Assembly (NCBI RefSeq): GCF_022811645.1
Contig: NZ_CP094534.1
Span: 5,208,001-5,272,000, forward strand
Reading direction: 5' to 3'
Length of the DNA stretch: 64,000 nucleotides
Source of the DNA: Hymenobacter monticola
Lineage (GTDB): Bacteria; Bacteroidota; Bacteroidia; Cytophagales; Hymenobacteraceae
The stretch's first letter is position 1, and each line of letters starts with the position of its first letter. Below are positions 8,444 through 17,281 of this stretch, piece by piece. The notes beneath the pieces are model-generated. The model saw only the letters and a program-made list of their open reading frames with translations, made no database searches and had not been told where the DNA came from. The position numbers and the translations under genes are program-made.

Positions 8444-8451
8444 TATCTTTG
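8444..8451 (+). promoter_or_regulatory. -7 box TATCTTTG for GT2 gene
   Basis: Exact TAnnTTTG match 18 bases upstream of the ATG at 8469. Confidence 0.6.
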
Positions 8452-8468
8452 GGGCAAGATTACACTCC

Positions 8469-9212
8469 ATGAGCGAAGGCCTCGTCCTAATTCCAACGTA
8501 CAACGAACGCGAAAATGCGGAGCTGATTATCCGCAAGGTGATGTCGTTGCCGCGGGCCTTTAATGTACTGATTATCGACGACGGCTCGCCCGATGGCACG
8601 GCCGCCGTGGTGCGCGGCCTGCAAGCCGAGTTTCCGGAGCGGCTTTTCCTGGAAGAGCGCGCCGGCAAGCAGGGCCTCGGCACGGCCTACATCCACGGCT
8701 TTCGGTGGGCGCTGGCGCGGGGCTACGAGTACATCTTCGAGATGGACGCGGACTTTTCGCACAACCCCGAAGACCTGCTGCGTTTGCACGACGCCTGCGC
8801 CGAGCAGGGCTACGACCTGGCCATCGGCTCGCGCTACATCGAGGGCGTGAACGTGGTGAACTGGCCCATGTCGCGGGTGCTGATGTCGTATTTCGCCTCG
8901 TGGTACGTGCGCCTCATCACGGGCATGCCCATCCGCGACGCCACGGCGGGCTTCAAGTGCTACACCGCGCGGGTGCTGCGCGCTATTGAGCTGGAGAAGA
9001 TTCACTTCGTGGGCTACGCCTTCCAGATTGAGATGAAGTGGCTGGCCTACCAGCTGGGCTTCCGCATCAAGGAAGTGCCCATCATCTTCACCGACCGCAC
9101 GCGCGGCACCTCCAAGATGTCGAAGGGCATTTTCCAGGAAGCCCTGTTTGGCGTGCTCCAGATGAAGGTGAGCAGCTGGGTGCACCCGTTGAAGCCGGTA
9201 GGGCGGGAATAG
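8469..9212 (+). CDS. Polyprenol monophosphomannose synthase-like GT2
   Basis: Family 2 glycosyltransferase of 247 residues without membrane spans. Motifs: IPTYNERENAE at the N-terminus, IDDGSPDGT, the metal-binding MDADFSHNPED, and FTDRTRGTSKMS near the end. This pattern is that of dolichyl- or polyprenyl-phosphate mannosyltransferases (DPM1-like), which move a sugar from a nucleotide donor to a lipid phosphate at the inner face of the membrane. The donor sugar cannot be told from sequence. It has its own TATCTTTG promoter and is followed by a long palindrome. Confidence 0.88.
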   Translation: MSEGLVLIPTYNERENAELIIRKVMSLPRAFNVLIIDDGSPDGTAAVVRGLQAEFPERLFLEERAGKQGLGTAYIHGFRWALARGYEYIFEMDADFSHNPEDLLRLHDACAEQGYDLAIGSRYIEGVNVVNWPMSRVLMSYFASWYVRLITGMPIRDATAGFKCYTARVLRAIELEKIHFVGYAFQIEMKWLAYQLGFRIKEVPIIFTDRTRGTSKMSKGIFQEALFGVLQMKVSSWVHPLKPVGRE

Positions 9213-9283
9213 GTGTTAGGTATTAGGTGTTGGGTGTTAGGTATTCGTAGCCCTAACACCCAACACCTAATACCTAACACCTA
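9210..9283. repeat. Perfect 32-bp inverted repeat of GGTGTTAGG words
   Basis: The arms 9210-9241 and 9252-9283 are exact reverse complements over 32 bp with a 10-base loop. Each arm is itself made of near-tandem GTGTTAGGT/GTATTAGGT units. The element overlaps the last bases of the GT2 gene (it starts two bases before that gene's end) and lies just upstream of the TerC promoter. Confidence 0.92.
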
Positions 9284-9318
9284 AAACCCAGTGCCAAACA
9301 CCTATCTTGGCCCAACGC

Positions 9319-10239
9319 ATGGAAAACACTCCCTTGTTCTGGCTGGTCTTTGTGGCTTTCGTGGTGGGGCTGCTGCTGCTCGATTTGCTGGTTTTCAACC
9401 GTAAGTCCCACGAAATCAAGCTGCGCGAGGCACTGGGCTGGAGCGCTTTTTGGGTAGTGCTGTCGCTGGGGTTCAATGGGCTGGTGTACCGCACCATGGG
9501 CCACCAGGCGGGCCTGCAGTGGCTGACGGGCTACCTCGTGGAAAAGGCCCTGAGCGTGGACAACCTGTTTGTTTTCCTGCTCATTTTCAACTACTTCAAA
9601 GTACCCGGGCAATACCAGCACCGCATCCTGTTCTGGGGCGTGCTGGGCGCGCTCATTCTGCGGGCCGTTTTCATCCTGATTGGCGGGGCGCTGCTGGCCA
9701 AGTTCCACTTCCTGCTTTACCTGCTGGGCGCTTTTCTGGTATACACGGGCATCAAGATGGGGTTCAGCGGCAGCGAGCCCGACATCGACCCCGAGAACAA
9801 TCCCGTGGTGCGCTTTCTGAGCCGCCACCTGCCCATCACGCGGCAGCTGGATGGCGGCAAGTTCTTCATCAAAAAAGACGGGCTGCGCTTCGCCACGCCG
9901 CTTTTTGTGGTGCTGGTGATGGTAGAAACCACCGACGTGGTGTTTGCGGCCGACTCCATTCCGGCCATTCTGGCCATCACCCGCGACACGTTTGTGGTGT
10001 TCACCTCCAACGTGTTTGCCCTGCTGGGGCTGCGGGCCATGTACTTCGCCCTGGCCAGCATGATGCGCCTGTTTCACTACCTGCACTACGGCCTGGCGCT
10101 GATTCTCGTGTTCATCGGGGCCAAGATTCTGTTCGAGTACCTGTACCCAATTCCCATGCCCTGGGCGCTGGGCGTGGTGGGCGGGCTGCTGGTGCTGAGC
10201 GTGGTGGCTTCGCTGATTTGGCCTAAAAGAGACGCCTAA
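9319..10239 (+). CDS. TerC family integral membrane protein (Alx-like)
   Basis: Predicted polytopic membrane protein of 306 residues. It carries the two TerC signature segments: EKALSVDNLFVFLLIF in the first half and VFAADSIPAILAITRD followed by VFTSNVFALLGLRAMYF in the second. Seven to nine hydrophobic spans are visible. Members such as Alx export manganese or respond to alkaline conditions, and others go with tellurite resistance clusters; there is no ter cluster here, so an Alx/Mn2+ role is more likely. The ATG at 9319 is preferred over a TTG at 9307, which lies in a TATCTTGG box (9303-9310). Confidence 0.9.
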   Translation: MENTPLFWLVFVAFVVGLLLLDLLVFNRKSHEIKLREALGWSAFWVVLSLGFNGLVYRTMGHQAGLQWLTGYLVEKALSVDNLFVFLLIFNYFKVPGQYQHRILFWGVLGALILRAVFILIGGALLAKFHFLLYLLGAFLVYTGIKMGFSGSEPDIDPENNPVVRFLSRHLPITRQLDGGKFFIKKDGLRFATPLFVVLVMVETTDVVFAADSIPAILAITRDTFVVFTSNVFALLGLRAMYFALASMMRLFHYLHYGLALILVFIGAKILFEYLYPIPMPWALGVVGGLLVLSVVASLIWPKRDA

Positions 10240-10318
10240 GGCCGCTGGGGCGGTTTTCGGGCGCAATTATTGCTGCCCGCCCACACAACCTTTGCCGCGT
10301 CTTATTCATCATGCGCTT

Positions 10319-12859
10319 ATGAAAATACTTCGACTCCTTGGTGTGGCTTTGCTGCTGACAGCCGACTTCTGCCGTCCGGCGGCCGCCCAAACGCTCGACC
10401 CCACCTTCGCCTCGCCCCTGTCGCTCTACACCACCGGGCAAGTGTATTACCTAGGGCCCCAACAGGCCGATGGCAAGCGCGTGGTGGGCGGCAGCTTCAC
10501 CCGGGTAAACGGCGGCACCACGGGCATCAATTTTGTGCGGCTGGACGACGCGGGCGTGGTGGATGCTGCTTTTTCGCAAAATGCGGGAACGGTGAGCGGC
10601 GCCTCGCAGGTGCTGGGCCTGCCCAACGGCCAGTATCTGCTGGTCGGTGGCGGCACCATCTTCGCCGGCGTCACCTCGCGCACGGGAATGTTGCGCCTCA
10701 ATGCCAACGGCAGCCCCGATGCCTCGTTCAGCGTGGGCACCGGCAGCGGCGGGGGCTACAGCCAGGCGTTTGCGGTGCAGTCCGACGGGAAAATTCTGGT
10801 GGCGGGTTCTTTCACGCAATACAATGGCACGCCCGCGGCCGGCGTGGTGCGGCTGAACTCCAACGGCAGCGTAGACCCCACTTTCAACGTGGGCACCGGG
10901 CTCGCCTTGGGCTCGGCCCTTCCGTCGGCGTTGGCCGTGCAGCCCGACGGCAAGATTTTGCTGGGCGGCGAGTTTGCCACCTTCAACGGCCAGCCCGCCG
11001 CCGGGCTGGTGCGCCTGAACGCCAACGGCAGCGTGGACGCGTCGTTTGCGTCGGCGCTGCTGGCCACTTCTTGGGTGGAAGGCGTGGTGCTGCAGCCCGA
11101 CGGCAAGCTGTTGCTGAACGGCTATCTGGACCTGCCCGGCGGCACCATCCAATCGGCCGGCCTGGTCCGCCTGCTGCCCGATGGCACGCTCGACGTGAAC
11201 TTTGTCACGTCGCTTTTCGAAGGGGGTGACATTTCGACCAATACCAGCGACCCGGCCGTGCTGTTGCAGCCCGACGGCAAAATCGTTGTGGGCGGCTCCT
11301 TCACCGGGGCCGTAGGCAACCACGTGGCCCGGCTCAACACGAACGGGACGGTGGATGTAACCTTCCAGGTGGGCGCGGGGCCCAACATCACGCCGTCCAC
11401 GCTGGGTTTGCAAGCCAACGGCACCGTGCTGGTAGGCGGCGGCTTTGGCGCGTTCAACGACGTGGAGCAACCGCTGGTGCGCCTCTCGGCCACCGGTGCG
11501 CTCGACCCCACGTTTGCGCCGCGGCTGCAAAACACGGGCAGCGCCTCGGCCCTGGCGCTGCAGTCCGACGGCAAGGTGCTGCTCGGCGGCGACTTCACCG
11601 AGCTCAACGGCCAGCCCGTGCACCGCCTGGTCCGGCTCTTGCCCAGCGGCGCGCTGGACGCTGGCTTTTCGACCGCCACCGGTGTGCTGCCCAACTCCGT
11701 GACCTGCCTGGCCCTGCAGCCCAACGGCAAAGTGGTGGTGGGCACCGACCAGAGCGTGCTGCGCTTCGAAGCGAGCGGCAGTCCCGATGCCGGCTTCACC
11801 CCCTTTGTGAACGGGCCCGGCTACTCGGTTTTTGGCATTACAAGCCTTGCTCTGCAAGCCGATGGCCGCGTGCTGGTGGCCGGCAACATGAACGGCACGG
11901 CCAACGGCACCCCCGTTACCGGCCTGGCGCGCCTGACCACCACCGGGGCAGTAGACCCCAGCTTCGTGCGCACCGCCAACGACCCGGTGCTGGGCACCCT
12001 GGCCGCCGGCGATGCCGTGCTGGTGCAGGCCGATGGCCGCATTGTGCTGGCGGGACGGTTTCGGACAGCGGCCCAGGCCTCCTTGTTCCGGGTGGTACGT
12101 TATGAAAGCACCGGCGCCCTCGATGCCTCGTTCAACAACACGGCCCCCTACTTCTTTAATAACACCCCTGGCCGTGTGTTTACCCTGGCGCAGCAGCCCG
12201 ATGGCAAGCTGCTGGTGGGCGGCAATTTCAACCAGGTAGACGGGGTGCAGCGCTACAACGTAGCCCGCCTGACCACCGCTGGCGCCGTAGACCCCGGCTT
12301 CACGACTCCGGTTTCCATATCGGGCACGGTGCGTACGCTTGCCCTGCAGCCCAACGGCCGGGTGCTGCTGGGCGGCAACTTCAACCACTTCACTACGCCC
12401 ACCCACGGCAACCTCACGCGCCTGCTCGACAACGGCCAGCCCGACGCCAGCTTCGGCGCCACGGCTAACCCCAGCAACCAGGTGCGGGCCCTCGCGGTGC
12501 AGCCCAACGGGGCCATTCTGTTGGCCGGCACCTTCCTGAACGTGGGCGGGCAGCCCCGGGCGGGCGTGGCCCGCATCACGGCGCCCAACGTGCTGCGCGT
12601 GGCGGCCCCGGCGGCTGTGGCGGCCCGCACGGCGGTGTGGCCGGTGCCGGCCCACGGCCAACTGCACGTGGCCCCCGATTTCAGCGCCCAACCCCAACAC
12701 CTCGACCTGCTGGATGCTACCGGCCGGGCCGTGCGCACTCGTGCCGTGGTTGGCAGCGGCGAGCAAACCCTGGACCTCGACGCCCTGCCCGCGGGCCTAT
12801 ACCTGCTGCAGGTGCGCTACGCGGCCGGCACCGTCACGCGGCGCGTGGAGCTGCAGTAG
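10319..12859 (+). CDS. Delta-60 repeat protein with T9SS type A sorting domain
   Basis: Secreted protein of 846 residues. A signal peptide (MKILRLLGVALLLTADF...AAAQ) is followed by about a dozen or more repeats of 50-60 residues with the pattern LQPDGKxLxGGxF...RLxxxGxxDxxF, the delta-60 repeat, which probably folds as beta-propeller blades. The last 80 residues (from VWPVPAHGQLHV) form a T9SS type A C-terminal sorting domain: PVP segment, LLDATGR, LPAGLYLL and a basic end VTRRVELQ. It should be exported by the type IX system and attached to or released from the surface. Ligand unknown. Confidence 0.88.
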   Translation: MKILRLLGVALLLTADFCRPAAAQTLDPTFASPLSLYTTGQVYYLGPQQADGKRVVGGSFTRVNGGTTGINFVRLDDAGVVDAAFSQNAGTVSGASQVLGLPNGQYLLVGGGTIFAGVTSRTGMLRLNANGSPDASFSVGTGSGGGYSQAFAVQSDGKILVAGSFTQYNGTPAAGVVRLNSNGSVDPTFNVGTGLALGSALPSALAVQPDGKILLGGEFATFNGQPAAGLVRLNANGSVDASFASALLATSWVEGVVLQPDGKLLLNGYLDLPGGTIQSAGLVRLLPDGTLDVNFVTSLFEGGDISTNTSDPAVLLQPDGKIVVGGSFTGAVGNHVARLNTNGTVDVTFQVGAGPNITPSTLGLQANGTVLVGGGFGAFNDVEQPLVRLSATGALDPTFAPRLQNTGSASALALQSDGKVLLGGDFTELNGQPVHRLVRLLPSGALDAGFSTATGVLPNSVTCLALQPNGKVVVGTDQSVLRFEASGSPDAGFTPFVNGPGYSVFGITSLALQADGRVLVAGNMNGTANGTPVTGLARLTTTGAVDPSFVRTANDPVLGTLAAGDAVLVQADGRIVLAGRFRTAAQASLFRVVRYESTGALDASFNNTAPYFFNNTPGRVFTLAQQPDGKLLVGGNFNQVDGVQRYNVARLTTAGAVDPGFTTPVSISGTVRTLALQPNGRVLLGGNFNHFTTPTHGNLTRLLDNGQPDASFGATANPSNQVRALAVQPNGAILLAGTFLNVGGQPRAGVARITAPNVLRVAAPAAVAARTAVWPVPAHGQLHVAPDFSAQPQHLDLLDATGRAVRTRAVVGSGEQTLDLDALPAGLYLLQVRYAAGTVTRRVELQ

Positions 12860-12877
12860 TTGGGTTTCAGATTCATT

Positions 12878-12921
12878 CAATAAAAAAAGGCAGCACCGCG
12901 CGGTGCTGCCTTTTTTTATTG
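12878..12921. terminator. Bidirectional intrinsic terminator
   Basis: Perfect stem AAAAAAAGGCAGCACCG / CGGTGCTGCCTTTTTTT between convergent genes, with runs of A and T on either side. Confidence 0.93.
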
Positions 12922-12937
12922 TGCGGCTACCCGCCGC

Positions 12938-15052
12938 TTATTTCGGCGCCTTGGGGTCGGCTACGTTGGAATTGACACCGGCGTCGGGGGCGGCGCCGGT
13001 GTTGAGCAGGTCAATCAGGTTGAGGGGCTCAAACTGGCTGGAGTCGGCCGCCACGGTGGTGCGGGTGGTGTCGGGGCGCGGCGAGAAGTGCATGTACTGC
13101 CGGGCCGGGCCGTTGAGGGAAAGGCCGTAGGGCAGGTTCTCGCGGTCGTTGCTGGTGATAAGGCCGCGCGTGGCCATGATGTCGGCAATAAGCCGAAAGA
13201 AATAACGCGTGCTGCGGCGCAGGTCGCCGTAGGCGTCGAAAGAGTAGCGAGCATACTTGGGCTTGGGGATGATGCTGGCCAGGTAGAGGCTTTCAGGAAG
13301 GTTTAGCTCATCGGGGCGCTTGCCGTAGTAGAACAGGGCCGCGTCTTTCACGCCGTACACGCCGCGCTTGCCGCTGGGCCAGCGGTACTTGCTCGGGCCC
13401 CACTCGATGATGTTGAGGTATACCTCCAGCATGCGCTGCTTGCTGGCCAACCGGGTGTTTTCGATGAGCCACACCATAAGGGCTTCCTCTATTTTGCGGG
13501 CCACGGTTTTCTGGCGGGTCAAAAACACGTTTTTCACCAGTTGCATCGAAATGGTGCTGCCGCCCCGGGCAAAGCGCTTCTCCTTGATGTTCTGGATGGC
13601 CGACTTCACAAACGCCTTTTCCATGAAGCCGCGGTGCGTGAAAAAGCGCGGGTCCTCGGCCGTGGTGATGGCGTGGATGAGGAAGGGCGACACCTCGTTG
13701 TAGGGTACGAAATCGGGGTTGGGCGGGCCCACGGCGAAGGTGCGCACCGAGTCGCCCTTGTCGTTGTACACCGTCTGGAGGAAGGGCGTATTCAGCTTGT
13801 TGAGGTTCTCCTCACCGAAGCTGGTGAGCCGGAAGTTTTTGCCTTTCAGCCCCGAATCAAACTTCAGGCTGTCGACGTTGGCCATGTCGAGGTCGGCGCT
13901 GAGGTGGTAGGTGAGCGTGCCGGTGCCCTGCGTGCCGCGCACCTCGTCGAAGATGCCGGTGGGCAGCGAGGCGAAGAAGTCGTTGGCCTGCGTTTCGGCC
14001 GACGTCACGTTGATGCGCACGGCCCGGCTGGGCTTCATGCGCACGCTGATTTCGGGGTAGAGCACGATTTTGTTCACCGTCACCTGACTGCCTTTTTCCA
14101 GCGCCGCGGTGCCCCGGCCCAGGGTGGCCACAAAATCCAGGGCCCCGCGCTTCACTTCAATCTCGTTGGCGGCCAGCTTGGGGTGGTAGAGGCTGAAGCC
14201 ACGGGCGGCCAAGGAGCCGCGCACCGTGAGCTTGCCGCCGGTATTGTCGTCGTCAAAATCCTTGCTGTCCAGCTTCACCAGCACCGTGTCGAAACTCACC
14301 AGCGCCCCGAAGCGGCGCGGCACGTAGGGCAGCTGCACCGAGCCGCCCACCCCAAACACCCGCGCCGTGAGGGCGTAGTCGCCGGGCTCGATGTGGCCGC
14401 TGATGCCCAGCTCATTAGCCACCGAATCGAGCGTGGCCGTGAGGCGCCCGTTAATGTTGCCGTCCTCAATTTTCAGTTCCGGCATGCGCAGCAGCGCCGT
14501 GTGGCGCGGGCTGACGTAGTCCACGGTAAAGTTCTGGAAGGTGGCCTCGCCGGGCACGTTGTCGAACACCGTTTCGAGGGCCTGGTTCAGCAGCAGGCCG
14601 TAGTTGGTGCCCTTGGTGGTGTCGCGCGGCACGGCGCTGGTTTTCTGCTTTTTAATCAGAAAGCCGTAGTTGTCGCTGTCGGCCGTTTTGTGGGGCGTGA
14701 GGCGGGCCGTGATGATTTGCAGGTCGCTGAACACCGGGCGGCCCGCAAAGAGCGAGCGCACGCTTAGGCTGGCCTGCAGGCGGCGGGCGGTGAGCAGCGT
14801 GTCGGTGGGCGCGGCCTTGGGCACGATGCTCAGCCCACCAATCTCCACGGTTTTGAAGCCCGCAAACCGGGCCGGGCCCAAGGTGAGCACTACCGGGTAT
14901 TTGCGCTCGACTTTGGCTTTGACCTCCTTCAGGGCGTAGTCCAGCAGCTGCTGGCGCTTCCACTGAAACACGGCGAAAGCCACGAGCAGCACAGCCGCCA
15001 GGCCGCCCAGGATGCCAATAAGAAATCGTTTGGTGGAAGGGGTAATGCGCAC
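12938..15052 (-). CDS. GT51 transglycosylase with N-terminal AsmA-like region
   Basis: About 704 residues. After a membrane anchor (FLIGILGGLAAVLLVAFAVF) comes a long beta-rich region resembling AsmA/DUF748-type periplasmic proteins (about residues 40-420). The C-terminal third is a peptidoglycan glycosyltransferase domain: the EDPRFFTHRGF catalytic glutamate motif, RGGSTISMQLVKN, and RKIEEALM. It would polymerise lipid II outside the inner membrane. There is no transpeptidase domain. A TACCTTTG -7 box at 15086-15093 overlaps the first in-frame TTG, so I place the start at the GTG at 15052. The AsmA-GT51 combination is unusual compared with MtgA or class A PBPs. Confidence 0.85.
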   Translation of the reverse strand: MRITPSTKRFLIGILGGLAAVLLVAFAVFQWKRQQLLDYALKEVKAKVERKYPVVLTLGPARFAGFKTVEIGGLSIVPKAAPTDTLLTARRLQASLSVRSLFAGRPVFSDLQIITARLTPHKTADSDNYGFLIKKQKTSAVPRDTTKGTNYGLLLNQALETVFDNVPGEATFQNFTVDYVSPRHTALLRMPELKIEDGNINGRLTATLDSVANELGISGHIEPGDYALTARVFGVGGSVQLPYVPRRFGALVSFDTVLVKLDSKDFDDDNTGGKLTVRGSLAARGFSLYHPKLAANEIEVKRGALDFVATLGRGTAALEKGSQVTVNKIVLYPEISVRMKPSRAVRINVTSAETQANDFFASLPTGIFDEVRGTQGTGTLTYHLSADLDMANVDSLKFDSGLKGKNFRLTSFGEENLNKLNTPFLQTVYNDKGDSVRTFAVGPPNPDFVPYNEVSPFLIHAITTAEDPRFFTHRGFMEKAFVKSAIQNIKEKRFARGGSTISMQLVKNVFLTRQKTVARKIEEALMVWLIENTRLASKQRMLEVYLNIIEWGPSKYRWPSGKRGVYGVKDAALFYYGKRPDELNLPESLYLASIIPKPKYARYSFDAYGDLRRSTRYFFRLIADIMATRGLITSNDRENLPYGLSLNGPARQYMHFSPRPDTTRTTVAADSSQFEPLNLIDLLNTGAAPDAGVNSNVADPKAPK

Positions 15053-15085
15053 GGAATTCAATAAGGTGGGCGGCTTAGCCAGCGC

Positions 15086-15093
15086 CAAAGGTA
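15086..15093 (-). promoter_or_regulatory. -7 box TACCTTTG for GT51 gene
   Basis: Exact TAnnTTTG match on the minus strand, 33 bases before the proposed GTG start. Its TTG coincides with the longest in-frame start, which it therefore argues against. Confidence 0.6.
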
Positions 15094-15144
15094 AGGAAAA
15101 CGAGGGCGTAGCCGGAATACGGCTATCTGGACAGAACGGCCAAC

Positions 15145-15325
15145 TCCCCTCCTTAAATAAGGAGGGGATGTTTTCGCGCCAGCGAAAACGGGGGTGGTTG
15201 AATCGTTGAACGACTGCTGAACGGTGGCCGAAGGGTTCAAATGCAAACCATGCAAGTATCGTTCAACGCCCGAACCACTCCAGCCGGCGCCAAGCGCCGG
15301 CGCCCCCTCCTTGAATAAGGAGGGG
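15145..15325. repeat. MITE-like symmetric hairpin element (~180 bp)
   Basis: Both ends are hairpins of the same sequence: stem CCCCTCCTT/AAGGAGGGG (15146-15167 and 15304-15325). Moving inward, the left half has a GTTTTCGC/GCGAAAAC hairpin (15170-15189), GTGGTT and CGTTGAACGA; the right half has TCGTTCAACG, AACCAC and a GCCGGCGC/GCGCCGGC hairpin in mirror order. The whole looks like a small non-autonomous palindromic element lying between the GT51 and purB promoters. No coding sequence is present. Confidence 0.7.
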
Positions 15326-15356
15326 AAATTTGCGCTGCTTCGCCCGGCCAGGCCCG

Positions 15357-15364
15357 TACTTTTG
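15357..15364 (+). promoter_or_regulatory. -7 box TACTTTTG for purB
   Basis: Exact TAnnTTTG match ending 4 bases before the ATG at 15369, so the transcript would start at about the start codon. Confidence 0.55.
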
Positions 15365-15368
15365 CGCC

Positions 15369-16709
15369 ATGCCCAGTCCCCTCACCGCCCTCTCGCCCCT
15401 CGACGGGCGCTACGCCCGCGCCACCGCCCCCCTGGCTTCGCGCTTCTCCGAAATGGCCCTGATACGCTACCGCGTGCTGGTTGAAGTGGAATACTTCATT
15501 GCCCTGGCCGAGCTGCCGCTGCCCCAGCTGGCGGGGGTGTCGCCGCAGGCATTTGCACTGCTGCGCGCCCTCTACGAGCAGTTCACCGAGGCCAACGCCG
15601 AGGCCATCAAAGCCCACGAAGCCGTGACCAACCACGACGTGAAGGCCGTGGAATACTGGCTGCGCGACGAGTTCGGCAAGCTGGGCTTGGGCGGCTTCGT
15701 GGAGTTCATCCACTTCGGCCTCACCTCGCAGGACGTCAACAACACGGCCATTCCGCTCAGCTTCCGCGATGCGCTGCTGAGCGAGGTGCTGCCCGCCTAC
15801 GCACAGGTGCGCAACGCCCTGGCCAGTCGCGCCCAGGAATGGGCCGCTGTGCCCATGCTGGCCCGCACCCACGGCCAGCCGGCCTCGCCCACGCGGCTGG
15901 GCAAAGAGATTGAGGTGTTTGTTGCGCGCCTCGACGCGCAGGTGACGCTGCTGGCCCAGGTGCCGTTTGGGGCAAAATTCGGCGGGGCCACCGGCAACTT
16001 CAACGCCCACTTCGCGGCCTACCCCGAAGTGGACTGGCACGCCTTCGCCACCACCTTCGTGAACGACCGGTTGGGCCTGAGCCGCTCCTTCCCCACCACC
16101 CAAATTGAGCACTACGACCACCTCGCGGCCCACTGCGACGCCCTCAAACGCCTCAACACCATCCTGATGGACCTGGCCCGCGACGTGTGGCAGTACATTT
16201 CGCTCGGCTACTTCAGGCAAACCATCAAAGCCGGCGAAGTAGGTTCTTCGGCCATGCCGCACAAGGTGAACCCCATTGATTTCGAAAACGCCGAGGGCAA
16301 CCTGGGCGTGGCCAACGCCCTGCTCGACCACTTCGCCGCCAAGCTGCCCATCTCGCGCCTGCAGCGCGACCTCACCGACTCCACGGTGCTGCGCAACCTG
16401 GGCGTGCCGCTGGGCCACATCCTCATCGCCCTCGGCGCCCTGCAGCGCGGCCTGGGCAAGCTGGCGCTGGACCAGTCGGCCCTGGAACGCGACCTCGAAG
16501 CCAACTGGGCGGTGGTAGCCGAGGGCATCCAGACCATCCTGCGCCGCGAGGCCTACCCCGACCCCTACAACGCCCTCAAGGCCCTCACCCGCACCGGCGA
16601 GGCCATTTCGGCCGAGAGCATCGGCGCGTTTATCGACGGGCTGGACGTGGAAGAAGGTGTGAAGGTGGAACTGCGCGGCATCACGCCGCATAGCTACGTG
16701 GGACGGTAA
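15369..16709 (+). CDS. purB: Adenylosuccinate lyase
   Basis: Fumarase/aspartase-superfamily enzyme of 446 residues. It opens with LTALSPLDGRYARAT, the usual PurB start, and has the superfamily signature loop GSSAMPHKVNPIDFENAEGN with the catalytic serine, plus ARTHGQPASPTRLGKE and HFGLTSQDVNNTA. It cleaves SAICAR and adenylosuccinate to release fumarate in purine synthesis. The ATG at 15369 matches the family start; an upstream in-frame extension would cross the promoter. purA lies 16 kb away in this window. Confidence 0.95.
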   Translation: MPSPLTALSPLDGRYARATAPLASRFSEMALIRYRVLVEVEYFIALAELPLPQLAGVSPQAFALLRALYEQFTEANAEAIKAHEAVTNHDVKAVEYWLRDEFGKLGLGGFVEFIHFGLTSQDVNNTAIPLSFRDALLSEVLPAYAQVRNALASRAQEWAAVPMLARTHGQPASPTRLGKEIEVFVARLDAQVTLLAQVPFGAKFGGATGNFNAHFAAYPEVDWHAFATTFVNDRLGLSRSFPTTQIEHYDHLAAHCDALKRLNTILMDLARDVWQYISLGYFRQTIKAGEVGSSAMPHKVNPIDFENAEGNLGVANALLDHFAAKLPISRLQRDLTDSTVLRNLGVPLGHILIALGALQRGLGKLALDQSALERDLEANWAVVAEGIQTILRREAYPDPYNALKALTRTGEAISAESIGAFIDGLDVEEGVKVELRGITPHSYVGR

Positions 16710-16735
16710 GCCAGCAGCTCGATAAACCAAGACGT

Positions 16736-17281
16736 TTATTGCTTGGAATCAAATCGACCGTAGGTGACCTTAATTGAGTTAGTGGAGTCCCGAACGTTAA
16801 CCGCAGCAAATTCAAAGGTGCCGGCCGAAATGCCGGCATTTTTGTTGGCATAGGTCAGTACCAGTCGGCCGGTATGGCGGGCGTCGGTTACGTAGTATTC
16901 GTAGGGATTGCTGAATGAAACGCTGCCATAGCCAAAGCGAGGCATCGCCCCGCCCACGCTTGCCACCCTCCGGTTGAACGGGTAAGTACCCGCCGTTTGA
17001 GCATGTGCATACAGCGTGACGTGCGCAATGCCTCTTGGCGTACTGCAGCGCATCGACAGCCAGTACACACTATCGTTGTAGAAGCCCCCACTTAACGCCG
17101 GAATGGGATTAGAAAGCAGTGTGCCAGACGTACCTGTGGCGATAAACCGCTCGCCATCGACAAGGCAGCCGCCAGTATTGGCGCCGGTTTGCGTGGCCGG
17201 GGGCAGGCCGGCATCAGGAGCGTCTTTACCGCAGGCTCCCAACAGCGCCAACGACAGGCAAGCACAACAAGTTGATTTCAT
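16736..17281 (-). CDS. Lipoprotein of unknown function
   Basis: Predicted 181-residue lipoprotein: signal MKSTCCACLSLALLGAC with lipobox LGAC, then a short acidic linker and a beta-rich domain of about 140 residues. The pattern (GGCLVDGERF...YNDSVYWLSM...YANKNAGISAGTFEFAAVN) recalls the small DUF6252-like lipoproteins of Bacteroidota. Two adjacent ATG codons (17287, 17281) are possible starts. It is convergent with purB, 26 bp apart. Function unknown. Confidence 0.75.
   Translation of the reverse strand: MKSTCCACLSLALLGACGKDAPDAGLPPATQTGANTGGCLVDGERFIATGTSGTLLSNPIPALSGGFYNDSVYWLSMRCSTPRGIAHVTLYAHAQTAGTYPFNRRVASVGGAMPRFGYGSVSFSNPYEYYVTDARHTGRLVLTYANKNAGISAGTFEFAAVNVRDSTNSIKVTYGRFDSKQ

Noticed and set aside
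10451..12766. A 771-codon open frame on the minus strand inside the delta-60 repeat gene, and similar long antisense frames elsewhere
   Set aside because: High GC content and repeated codons open the complementary frames. The translation has low-complexity His/Gly/Ala composition, no motif and no promoter, while the plus-strand frame has a signal peptide and sorting domain.
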